A DNA stretch of 64,000 nucleotides, from the NCBI GenBank assembly GCA_948099385.1, contig CANUEZ040000196.1, forward strand, positions 1,533,001-1,597,000, in the 5' to 3' direction. The DNA comes from Fasciola hepatica (Eukaryota > Platyhelminthes > Trematoda > Plagiorchiida > Fasciolidae). The notes beneath the pieces are model-generated. The model saw only the letters and a list, made by a program, of their open reading frames with translations. It was not told where the DNA came from and ran no database searches. Both the position numbers and the translations under genes were made by a program. Below, in pieces: positions 1 through 11,577 of this stretch. Each line of letters starts with the position of its first letter. The first letter of the stretch is position 1.

Positions 1-365
1 CATCCTCAAAGGGACTCAACTCATCAGCAGTGCACATCGACCGAGCCCCCACGGGCACTCCAACAACTGGTGAACCATTGTGAATCGAACAACTTGACAA
101 AACAAGGCTATCCGGGATGGCTATCAACACTTTGTTCAACATCTACACTACATCATATAGCACCCTTCTCAAACTCGCTTCAAATTTGCATGGGAAGAAC
201 CAGCTTCGCGCACACCGATCGACTCCTTTCATGGATGAATTCTCTGTAGGGGCCTAAGTACAACCAACGCATTCCCAAATGAACAACCTACACAGCTTGC
301 TTACTATGCATGCAATTGATTAGTAGTACGAGATTAGATTTGTATAATCTGATTGATCATGCAGC
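1..365 (+). repeat. Partial monomer M0 at the left edge
   Basis: The window opens about 50 bases into a copy, at CATCCTC. This copy shares unusual variants with M2 (GACAAAACAAGG, TTTGCATGGGAAG, CTTCTCAAAC). That spacing of two copies fits a dimer-scale duplication. It ends with the shortest pentanucleotide tract in the window. The array clearly continues to the left. Confidence 0.95.
332..341 (+). repeat. Shortest pentanucleotide tract (2 units)
   Basis: Only GATTA GATTT remains between GTAGTACGA and GTATAAT, against five units in the common monomer. The loss is three whole units (15 bp), as expected from slippage or unequal exchange in the tract. Confidence 0.9.
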
Positions 366-1489
366 TTGAACGCTCAACTGAGCATTGAAATCCATGGATG
401 CACTGTACAGCTGTTTCATCCTCTAAGGGACTCGACTCATCAGCAGTGCACATCGACCGAGCAACCACGGGCACTCCAACAACCGGTGAACCATTGTGAA
501 TCGAACAACTTAACAACACAAGGCTATCCGGGATGGCTATCAACGCTTTGTTCCACATATACACTACATGATTTAGCACCCTTCCCAAACTCGCTTCAAA
601 TTTGAATGGTAAGAACCAGCTTCGCGCACACCGATCCGCTCCTATGATGGATGACTTCTCTGTAGGGGCCTAAGAACAACCAACGCATTCCCAAATGAAC
701 AACCTACACAGCTTCCTTACTATGCATGCAATTGATTAGTAGTACGAGATTAGATCAGATTAGATTAGATTTGTATAATATGATTGATCATGCAGCTTGA
801 ACGCTCAACTGAGCATTGAAATCCATGGAAGCACTGTACAGCTGTTTCATCCTCTAAGGGACTCGACTCATCAGCAGTGCACATCGACCGAGCCCCCATG
901 GGCACTCCAACAACCGGTGAACCATTGTGAATCGAACAACTCGACAAAACAAGGCTATCCGGGATGGCTATCAACGCTTTGTTCAACATCTACACTACAT
1001 GATATAGCACCCTTCTCAAACTCGCTTCAAATTTGCATGGGAAGAACCAGCTTCGCGCACACCGATCGACTCCTTTCATGGATGACTTCTCTGTAGGGGC
1101 CTAAGTACAACCAACGCATTCCCAAATGAACAACCTACACAGCTTCCTTACTATGCATGCAATTGATTAGTAGTACGAGATTAGATTAGATTAGATTAGA
1201 TTAGATTTGTATAATATGATTGATCATGCAGCTTGAACGCTCAACTGAGCATTGAAATCCATGGAATCACTGTACAGCTGTTTCATCCTCTAAGGGACTC
1301 GACTCATCAGCAGTGCACATCGACCGAGCCCCCACGGGCACTCCAACAACCGGTGAACCATTGTGAATCGAACAACTTAACAACACAAGGCTATCCGGGA
1401 TGGCTATCAACGCTTTGTTCAACATCTACACTACATGATATAGCACCCTTCCCAAACTCGCTCTAAATTTGCATGGTAAGAACCAGCTT

Positions 1490-2310
1490 CGCGCAAACCG
1501 ATCGACTCCTTTCATGGATGAATTCTCTGTAGGGGCCTAAGTACAACCAACGCATTCCCAAATGAACAACCTACACAGCTTCCTTACTATGCATGCAATT
1601 GATTAGTAGTACGAGATTAGATCAGATTAGATTAGATTTGTATAATATGATTGATCATGCAGCTTGAACGCTCAACTGAGCATTGAAATCCATCGAAGCA
1701 CTGTACAGCTGTTTCATCCTCTAAGGGACTCGACTCATCAGCAGTGCACATCGACCGAGCCCCCACGAGCACTCCAACAACCGGTGAACCATTGTGAATC
1801 GAACAACTTAACAACACAAGGCTATCCGGGATGGCTATCAACGCTTTGTTCAACATCTACACTACATGATATAGCACCCTTCCCAAACTCGCTTCAAATT
1901 TGAATGGTAAGAACCAGCTTCGCGCACACCGATCGACTCCTATGATGGATGACTTCTCTGTAGGGGCCTAAGTACAACCAACGCATTCCCAAATGAACAA
2001 CCTACACAGCTTCCTTACTATGCATGCAATTGATTAGTAGTACGAGATTAGATTAGATTAGATTAGATTAGATTTGTATAATCTGATTGATCATGCAGCT
2101 TGAACGCTGAACTGAGCATTGAAATCCATGGAATCACTGTACACCTGTTTCATCCTCTAACGGACTCGACTCATCAGCAGTGCACATCGACCGAGCGCCA
2201 CGGGCACTCCAACAACCGGTGAACCATTGTGAATCGAACAACTTAACAACACAAGGCTATCCGGGATGGCTATCAACGCTTTGTTCAACATCTACACTAC
2301 ATGATATAGC
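1490..2310 (+). repeat. Two-copy block, left member of an eight-copy-spaced pair
   Basis: The end of M3, all of M4 and most of M5 match 4932-5752 at an offset of 3442-3443 bp. Shared markers in order are GATGAATTC, CATCGAAGC, CCCCACGAGC, the GATTA-only tract followed by ATAATCTGATTG, CGCTGAACTGAGC, GGAATCACTGTACACC and CTAACGGACTC. One indel (a lost C near 2195) separates the members. The pair suggests duplication of an eight-monomer segment, of which only this part stays recognisable. Confidence 0.7.
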
Positions 2311-4931
2311 ACCGTTCCCAAACTCGCTTCAAATTTGAATGGTAAGAACCAGCTTCGCGCACACCGATCCACTCCTATGATGGATGACTTCTCTGTAGGG
2401 GCCTAAGTACAACCAACGCATTCCCAAATGAACAACCTACACAGCTTCCTTACTATGCATGCAATTGATTAGTAGTACGAGATTAAATCAGATAAGATCA
2501 GATTTGTATAATATGATTGATCATGCAGCTTGAACGCTCAACTGAGCATTGAAATCCATGGAAGCACTGTACAGCTGTTTCATCCTTAATCGGACTCGAC
2601 TCATCAGCAGTGCACATCGACCGAGCCCCCACGGGCACTCCAACAACCGGTGAACCATTGTGAATCGAACAACTTAACAACACAAGGCTATCCGGGATGA
2701 ATATCAACGCTTTGTTCAACATCTACACTATATCATATAGCACCCTTCCCAAACTCGCTTCAAATTTGAATGGTAAGAACCAGCTTCGCGCACACCGATC
2801 GACTCCTATGATGGATGACTTCTCTGTAGGGGCCTAAGTACAACCAACGCATTCCCAAATGAACAACCTACACAGCTTCCTTACTATGCATGCAATTGAT
2901 TAGTAGTACGAGATTAGATTAGATTAGATTTGTATAATATGATTGATCTTGCAGCTTGAACGCTCAACTGAGCATTGAAATCCATGGAAGCACTGTACAG
3001 CTGTTTCATCCTCTAAGGGACTCGACTCATCTGCAGTGCACATCGACCGAGCCCCCACGGGCACTCCAACAACCGGTGAACCATTGTGAATCGAACAACT
3101 TAACAACACAAGGCTATCCGGGATGGCTATCAACGCTTTGTTCAACATCTACACTACATGATATAGCACCGTTCCCAAACTCGCTTCAAATTTGAATGGT
3201 AAGAACCAGCTTCGCGCACACCGATCGACTCCTTTCATGGATGAATTCTCTGTAGGGGCCTAAGTACAACCAACGCATTCCCAAATGAACAACCTACACA
3301 GCTTCCTTACTATGCATGCAATTGTTTAGTAGTACGAGATTAGATCAGATTAGATTTGTATAATATGATTGATCATGCAGTTTGAACGCTCAACTGAGCA
3401 TTGAAATCCATGGAAGCACTGTACAGCTGTTTCATCCTCTAAGGGACTCGACTCATCAGCAGTGCACATCGACCGAGCAACCACGGGCACTCCAACAACC
3501 GGTGAACCATTGTGAATCGAACAACTTAACAACACAAGGCTATCCGGGATGGCTATCAACGCTTTGTTCAACATCTACACTACATGATATAGCACCGTTC
3601 CCAAACTCGCTTCAAATTTGAATGGTAAGAACCAGCTTCGCGCACACCGATCGACTCCTTTCATGGATGAATTCTCTGTAGGGGCCTAAGTACAACCAAC
3701 GCATTCCCAAATGAACAACCTACACAGCTTCCTTACTATGCATGCAATTGTTTAGTATTACGAGATTAGATCAGATTAGATTCGTATAATATGATTGATC
3801 ATGCAGCTTGAACGCTCAACTGAGCATTGAAATCCATGGAAGCACTGTACAGCTGTTTCATCCTCTAAGGGACTCGACTCATCAGCAGTGCACATCGACC
3901 GAGCCCCCACGAGCACTCCAACAACCGGTGAACCATTGTGAATCGAACAACTTAACAATACAAAGCTATCCGGGATGGCTATCAACGCTTTGTTCAACAT
4001 CTACACTACATGATATAGCACCCTTCCCAAGCTCGCTCTAAATTTGCATGGTAAGAACCAGGTTCGCGCACACCGATCGACTCCTTTCATGGATGCATTC
4101 TCTGTAGGGGCCTAAGTACAACCAACGCATTCCCAAATTAACAACCTACACAGCTTCCTTACTATGCATGCAATTGTTTAGTAGTACGAGATTAGATCAG
4201 ATTAGATTAGATTAGATTTGTATAATATGATTGATCTTGCAGCTTGAACGCTCAACTGAGCATTGAAATCCATGGAAGCACTGTACAGCTGTTTCATCCT
4301 CTAAGGGACTCGACTCATCAGCAGTGCACATCGACCGAGCCCCCACGGGCACTCCAACAACCGGTGAACCATTGTGAATCGAACAACTTAACAACACAAG
4401 GCTATCCGGGATGGCTATCAACGCTTTGTTCAACATCTACACTACATGATATAGCACCGTTCCCAAACTCGCTTCAAATTTGAATGGTAAGAACCAGCTT
4501 CGCGCACACCGATCGACTCCTATGATGGATGACTTCTCTGTAGGGGCCTAAGTACAACCAACGCATTCACAAATGAACAACCTACACAGCTTCCTTACTA
4601 TGCATGCAATTGATTAGTAGTACGAGATTAGATCAGATTAGATTAGATTTGTATAATATGATTGATCATGCAGCTTGAACGCTCAACTGAGCATTGAAAT
4701 CCATGGAAGCACTGTACAGCTGTTTCATCCTCTAAGGGACTCGACTCATCAGCAGTGCACATCGACCGAGCCCCCATGGGCACTCCAACAACCGGTGAAC
4801 CATTGTGAATCGAACAACTTAACAACACAAGGCTATCCGGGATGGCTATCAACGCTTTGTTCAACATCTACACTACATGATATAGCACCGTTCCCAAACT
4901 CGCTTCAAATTTGAATGGTAAGAACCAGCTT

Positions 4932-5752
4932 CGCGCACACCGATCGACTCCTTTCATGGATGAATTCTCTGTAGGGGCCTAAGTACAACCAACGCATTCC
5001 CAAATGAACAACCTACACAGCTTCCTTACTATGCATGCAATTGATTAGTAGTACGAGATTAGATCAGATTAGATTAGATTTGTATAATATGATTGATCAT
5101 GCAGCTTGAACGCTCAACTGAGCATTGAAATCCATCGAAGCACTGTACAGCTGTTTCATCCTCTAAGGGACTCCACTCATCAGCAGTGCACATCGACTGA
5201 GCCCCCACGAGCACTCCAACAACCGGTGAACCATTGTGAATCGAACAACTTAACAACACAAGTCTATCCGGGATGGCTATCAACGCTTTGTTCAACATCT
5301 ACACTACATGATATAGCACCCTTCCCAAACTCGCTTCAAATTTGAATGGTAAGAACCAGCTTCGCGCACACCGATCGACTCCTATGATGGATGACTTCTC
5401 TGTAGGGGCCTAAGTACAACCAACGCATTCCCAAATGAACAACCTACACAGCTTCCTTACTATGCATGCAATTGATTAGTAGTACGAGATTAGATTAGAT
5501 TAGATTAGATTAGATTTGTATAATCTGATTGATCATGCAGCTTGAACGCTGAACTGAGCATTGAAATCCATGGAATCACTGTACACCTGTTTCATCCTCT
5601 AACGGACTCGACTCATCAGCAGTGCACATCGACCGAGCCCCCACGGGCACTCCAACAACCGGTGAACCATTGTGAATCGAACAACTTAACAACACAAGGC
5701 TATCCGGGATGGCTATCAACGCTTTGTTCAACATCTACACTACATGATATAG
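4932..5752 (+). repeat. Two-copy block, right member of the eight-copy-spaced pair
   Basis: This holds the end of M11, all of M12 and most of M13. It shares the marker series described for 1490-2310. M12 adds private changes (CTCCACTCATC, ATCGACTGAGC, ACAAGTCTATCC), so some divergence followed the duplication. After 5752 the match breaks at CCATACTCGC. Confidence 0.7.
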
Positions 5753-6005
5753 CACCCTTCCCATACTCGCTTCAAATATGAATGGTAAGAACCAGCTTCG
5801 CGCACACCGATCGACTCCTATGATGGATGACTTCTCTGTAGGGGCCTAAGTACAACAAACGCATTCACAAATGAACAACCTACACAGCTTCCTTACTATG
5901 CATGCAATTGATTAGTAGTACGAGATTAGATCAGATTAGATTAGATTTGTATAATATGATTGATCATGCAGCTTGAACGCTCAACTGAGCATTGAAATCC
6001 ATGGA

Positions 6006-7782
6006 ATCACTGTACAGCTGTTTCATCCTCTAAGGGACTCGACTCATCAGCGGTGCACATCGACCTAGCCCCCACGGGCACTCCAACAACCGGTGAACCA
6101 TTGTGAATCGAACAACTTAACAACACAAGTCTATCCGGGATGGCTATCAACGCTTTGTTCAACATCTACACTACATGATATAGCACCCTTCCCAAACTCG
6201 CTTCAAATTTGAATGGTAAGAACCAGCTTCGCGCACACCGATCGACTCCTATGATAGATGACTTCTCTGTAGGGGCCTAAGTACAACCAACGCATTCCCA
6301 AATGAACAACCTACACAGCTTCCTTACTATGCATGCAATTGATTAGTAGTACGAGATTAGATCAGATTAGATTAGATTTGTATAATATGATTGATCATGC
6401 AGCTTGAACGCTCAACTGAGCATTGAAATCCATGGAAGCACTGTACAGCTGTTTCATCCTCTAAGGGACTCGACTCATCAGCAGTGCACATCGACCGAGC
6501 AACCACGGGCACTCCAACAACCGGTGAACCATTGTGAATCGAACAACTTAACAACACAAGGCTATCCGGGATGGCTATCAACGCTTTGTTCAACATCTAC
6601 ACTACATGATATAGCACCCTTCCTAAACTCGATTCAAATTTGAATGGTAACAACCAGCTTCGCGCACACCGATCGACTCCTATGATGGATGACTTCTCTG
6701 TAGGGGCCTAAGTACAACCAACGCATTCCCAAATGAACAACCTACACAGCTTCCTTACTATGCATGCAATTGATTAGTAGTACGAGATTAGATTAGATTA
6801 GATTAGATTAGATTTGTATAATATTATTGATCTTGCAGCTTGAACGCTCAACTGAGCATTGAAATCCATGGAAGCACTGTACAGCTGTTTCATCCTCTAA
6901 GGGACTCGACTCATCAGCGGTGCACATCGACCTAGCCCCCACGGGCACTCCAACAACCGGTGAACCATTGTGAATCGAACAACTTAACAACACAAGTCTA
7001 TCCGGGATGGCTATCAACGCTTTGTTCAACATCTACACTACATGATATAGCACCCTTCCCAAACTCGCTTCAAATTTGAATGGTAAGAACCAGCTTCGCG
7101 CACACCGATCGACTCCTATGATAGATGACTTCTCTGTAGGGGCCTAAGTACAACCAACGCATTCCCAAATGAACAACCTACACAGCTTCCTTACTATGCA
7201 TGCAATTGATTAGTAGTACGAGATTAGATCAGATTAGATTAGATTTGTATAATATGATTGATCATGCAGCTTGAACGCTCAACTGAGCATTGAAATCCAT
7301 GGAAGCACTGTACAGCTGTTTCATCCTCTAAGGGACTCGACTCATCAGCAGTGCACATCGACCGAGCCCCCACGGGCACTCCAACAACCGGTGAACCATT
7401 GTGAATCGAACAACTTAACAACACAAGGCTATCCGGGATGGCTATCAACGCTTTGTTCAACATCTACACTACATGATATAGCACCCTTCCTAAACTCGAT
7501 TCAAATTTGAATGGTAACAACCAGCTTCGCGCACACCGATCGACTCCTATGATGGATGACTTCTCTGTAGGGGCCTAAGTACAACCAACGCATTCCCAAA
7601 TGAACAACCTACACAGCTTCCTTACTATGCATGCAATTGATTAGTAGTACGAGATTAGATTAGATTAGATTAGATTAGATTTGTATAATATGATTGATCT
7701 TGCAGCTTGAACGCTCAACTGAGCATTGAAATCCATGGAAGCACTGTACAGCTGTTTCATCCTCTAAGGGACTCGACTCATC
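6006..7782 (+). repeat. Tandem dimer duplication (867-bp unit, about two copies)
   Basis: Sequence from M14 to early M16 recurs 867 bp later from M16 to early M18. Shared rare markers are ACAAGTCTATCC, CTATGATAGATGAC, CTTCCTAAACTCGATTC and GGTAACAACC. Differences are few, for example CAACCACGG against CCCCCACGG and ATATTATTG against ATATGATTG. A recent local duplication of two monomers is inferred. Confidence 0.8.
7239..7463 (-). other. Representative 74-codon minus-strand ORF of the common monomer
   Basis: This example (in M17) shows the frame that recurs in most copies. It starts with ATG at +191 of the monomer, within the CATCTACAC segment, and ends in the GATTA tract, where the reversed unit TAATC supplies TAA. 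The product begins MLNKALIAIPDSLVLLSCSI and has five cysteines. I recognise no domain. Stops arise readily in variant copies: GGAATCACTG, in M3 for example, creates a TGA. This suggests no constraint. The plus strand has an equally regular frame of about 79 codons, but it starts only at TTG and is broken by the CCTAGCC haplotype. Confidence 0.12.
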
Positions 7783-8519
7783 AGCAGTGCACATCGACCG
7801 AGCCCCCACGGGCACTCCAACAACCGGTGAACCATTGTGAATCGAACAACTTAACAACACAAGGCTATCCGGGATGGCTATCAACGCTTTGTTCAACATC
7901 TACACTACATGATATAGCACCGTTCCCAAACTCGCTTCAAATTTGAATGGTAAGAACCAGCTTCGCGCACACCGATCGACTCCTATGATGGATGACTTCT
8001 CTGTAGGGGCCTAAGTACAACCAACGCATTCACAAATGAACAACCTACACAGCTTCCTTACTATGCATGCAATTGATTAGTAGTACGAGATTAGATCAGA
8101 TTAGATTAGATTTGTATAATATGATTGATCATGCAGCTTGAACGCTCAACTGAGCATTGAAATCCATGGAAGCACTGTACAGCTGTTTCATCCTCTAAGG
8201 GACTCGACTCATCAGCGGTGCACATCGACCTAGCCCCCACGGGCACTCCAACAACCGGTGAACCATTGTGAATCGAACAACTTAACAACACAAGGCTATC
8301 CGGGATGGCTCTCAACGCTTTGTTCAACATCTACACTACATGATATAGCACCCTTCCCAAACTCGCTTCAAATTTGAATGGTAAGAACCAGCTTCGCGCA
8401 CACCGATCGACTCCTATGATGGATGACTTCTCTGTAGGGGCCTAAGTACAACCAACGCATTCCCAAATGAACAACCTACACAGCTTCCTTACTATGCATG
8501 CAATTGATTAGTAGTACGA

Positions 8520-8552
8520 GATTAGATAAAACTAGTATGGGTTTGCATAATA
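8520..8552 (+). repeat. Variant junction tract with ACTAGTATGGG
   Basis: Instead of five GATTA-like units, this junction reads GATTA, GATAAA, ACTAGTATGGG, TTTGCAT, yet the copy-to-copy spacing stays 431 bp. An identical form lies at 10249-10281. Related forms with GATCAGACTAGTATGGG and GATCAGATTAGTATGGG occur at 11542 and 18889. The 5-bp periodicity is broken here while the length is unchanged. Confidence 0.85.
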
Positions 8553-10248
8553 TGATTGATCATGCAGCTTGAACGCTCAACTGAGCATTGAAATCCATGG
8601 AATCACTGTACACCTCTTTCATCCTCTAACGGACTCGACTCATCAGCGGTGCACATCGACCTAGCCCCCACGGGCACTCCAACAACCGGTGAACCATTGT
8701 GAATCGAACAACTTAACAACACAAGGCTATCCGGGATGGCTATCAACGCTTTGTTCAACATCTACACCACATGATGTAGCACCCTTCCCAAACTCGCTTC
8801 AAATTTGATTGGTAAGAACCAGCTTCGCGCACACCGATCCACTCCTATGATGGATGACTTCTCTGTAGGGGCCTAAGTACAACCAACGCATTCCCAAATG
8901 AACAACCTACACAGCTTCCTTACTATGCATGCAATTGATTAGTAGTACGAGATTAGATCAGATTAGATTAGATTTGTATAATATGATTGATCATGCAGCT
9001 TGAACGCTCAACTGAGCATTGAAATCCATGGAAGCACTGTACAGCTGTTTCATCCTCTAAGGGACTCGACTCATCAGCAGTGCACATCGACCGAGCCCCC
9101 ACGGGCACTCCAACAACCGGTGAACCATTGTGAATCGAACAACTTAACAATACAAAGCTATCCGGGATGGCTATCAACGCTTTGTTCAACATCTACACTA
9201 CATGATATAGCACCCTTCCTAAACTCGATTCAAATTTGAATGGTAACAACCAGCTTCGCGCACACCGATCGACTCCTATGATGGATGACTTCTCTGTAGG
9301 GGCCTAAGTACAACCAACGCATTCCCAAATGAACAACCTACACAGCTTCCTTACTATGCATGCAATTGATTAGTAGTACGAGATTAGATTAGATTAGATT
9401 AGATTAGATTTGTATAATATGATTGATCTTGCAGCTTGAACGCTCAACTGAGCATTGAAATCCATGGAAGCACTGTACAGCTGTTTCATCCTCTAAGGGA
9501 CTCGACTCATCAGCAGTGCACATCGACCGAGCCCCCACGGGCACTCCAACAACCGGTGAACCATTGTGAATCGAACAACTTAACAACACAAGGCTATCCG
9601 GGATGGCTATCAACGCTTTGTTCAACATCTACACTACATCATATAGCACCGTTCCCAAACTCGCTTCAAATTTGAATGGTAAGAACCAGCTTCGCGCACA
9701 CCGATCGACTCCTATGATGGATGACTTCTCTGTAGGGGCCTAAGTACAACCAACGCATTCCCAAATGAACAACCTACACAGCTTCCTTACTATGCATGCA
9801 ATTGATTAGTAGTACGAGATTAGATCAGATTAGATTAGATTTGTATAATATGATTGATCATGCAGCTTGAACGCTCAACTGAGCATTGAAATCCATGGAA
9901 GCACTGTACAGCTGTTTCATCCTCTAAGGGACTCGACTCATCAGCGGTGCACATCGACCTAGCCCCCACGGGCACTCCAACAACCGGTGAACCATTGTGA
10001 ATCGAACAACTTAACAACACAAGGCTATCCGGGATGGCTATCAACGCTTTGTTCAACATCTACACTACATGATATAGCACCCTTCCCAAACTCGCTTCAA
10101 ATTTGAATGGTAAGAACCAGCTTCGCGCACACCGATCGACTCCTATGATGGATGACTTCTCTGTAGGGGCCTAAGTACAACCAACGCATTCCCAAATGAA
10201 CAACCTACACAGCTTCCTTACTATGCATGCAATTGATTAGTAGTACGA

Positions 10249-10281
10249 GATTAGATAAAACTAGTATGGGTTTGCATAATA
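10249..10281 (+). repeat. Variant junction tract, second copy
   Basis: Same GATAAAACTAGTATGGG junction as at 8520, exactly 1729 bp away, so it is part of the tetramer duplication and not an independent event. Confidence 0.85.
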
Positions 10282-11541
10282 TGATTGATCATGCAGCTTG
10301 AACGCTGAACTGAGCATTGAAATCCATGGAATCACTGTACACCTGTTTCATCCTCTAACGGACTCGACTCATCAGCGGTGCACATCGACCTAGCCCCCAC
10401 GGGCACTCCAACAACCGGTGAACCATTGTGAATCGAAAAACTTAACAACACAAGGCTATCCGGGATGGCTATCAACGCTTTGTTCAACATCTACACCACA
10501 TGATGTAGCACCCTTCCCAAACTCGCTTCAAATTTGATTGGTAAGAACCAGCTTCGCGCACACCGATCCACTCCTATGATGGATGACTTCTCTGTAGGGG
10601 CCTAAGAACAACCAACGCATTCCCAAATGAACAACCTACACAGCTTCCTTACTATGCATGCAATTGATTAGTAGTACGAGATTAGATCAGACTAGATTAG
10701 ATTTGTATAATATGATTGATCATGCAGCTTGAACGCTCAACTGAGCATTGAAATCCATGGAAGCACTGTACACCTGTTTCATCCTCTAAGGGACTCGACT
10801 CATCAGCGGTGCACATCGACCTAGCCCCCACGGGCACTCCAACAACCGGTGAACCATTGTGAATCGAACAACTTAACAACACAAGGCTATCCGGGATGAA
10901 TATCAACGCTTTGTTCAACATCTACACTACATGATATAGCACCGTTCCCAAACTCGCTTCAAATTTGAATGGTAAGAACCAGCTTCGCGCACACCGATCC
11001 ACTCCTATGATGGATGACTTCTCTGTAGGGGCCTAAGTACAACCAACGCATTCCCAAATGAACAACCTACACAGCTTCCTTACTATGCATGCAATTGATT
11101 AGTAGTACGAGATTAGATCAGATTAGATTAGATTTGTATAATATGATTGATCATGCAGCTTGAACGCTCAACTGAGCATTGAAATACATGGAATCACTGT
11201 ACAGCTGTTTCATCCTCTAAGGGACTCGACTCATCAGCAGTGCACATCGACCGAGCCCCCACGGGCACTCCAACAACCGGTGAACCATTGTGAATCGAAC
11301 AACTTAACAACACAAGGCTATCCGGGATGGCTATCAACGCTTTGTTCAACATCTACACTACATGATATAGCACCGTTCCCAAACTCGCTTCAAATTTGAA
11401 TGGTAAGAACCAGCTTCGCGCACACCGATCCACTCCTATGATAGATGACTTCTCTGTAGGGGCCTAAGTACAACCAACGCATTCCCAAATGAACAACCTA
11501 CACAGCTTCCTTACTATGCATGCAATTGATTAGTAGTACGA

Positions 11542-11577
11542 GATTAGATCAGACTAGTATGGGTTTGTATAATATGA
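11542..11577 (+). repeat. Variant junction tract, related form
   Basis: GATTA GATCA followed by GACTAGTATGGGTTTG. It keeps the GTATGGG part of the 8520 form but has the ordinary GATCA second unit. It may be an intermediate or recombinant between the common and variant tracts. A similar form with GATTAGTATGGG lies at 18889-18914. Confidence 0.8.

Larger units (their letters stand above)
1..5972 (+). repeat. Zone I: common-haplotype copies M0-M13
   Basis: All copies here carry CAGCAG...CCGAGC at about +76 to +95, and none carries the CCTAGCC form seen further right. Local variants include CAACCACGGG (M1, M8), GATCTTGCAGC before the anchor (M7, M10), CATCGAAGC (M4, M12), and CTTTCATGGATGAATTC, which makes an EcoRI site GAATTC (M0, M3, M7, M8, M11). 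M5 has a one-base deletion in the C-run near 2195. Confidence 0.75.
7150..10769 (+). repeat. Tandem tetramer duplication (1729-bp unit)
   Basis: Late M16 to early M21 recurs at +1729 bp as late M20 to early M25. The clearest markers are the rare tract ATAAAACTAGTATGGGTTTG (8526 and 10255) and TACACCACATGATGTAGC (8763 and 10492). CTTCCTAAACTCGATTC recurs at M17 and M21, and GATCTTGCAGC recurs before M18 and M22. I counted roughly a dozen single-base differences across the unit, so the two copies are very close. Confidence 0.8.

Noticed and set aside
366..605. Plus-strand frame of about 79 codons as a repeated secreted peptide gene
   Set aside because: There is no ATG start and no signal peptide, and the widespread CCTAGCC haplotype puts TAG in the frame without any sign of selection against it.
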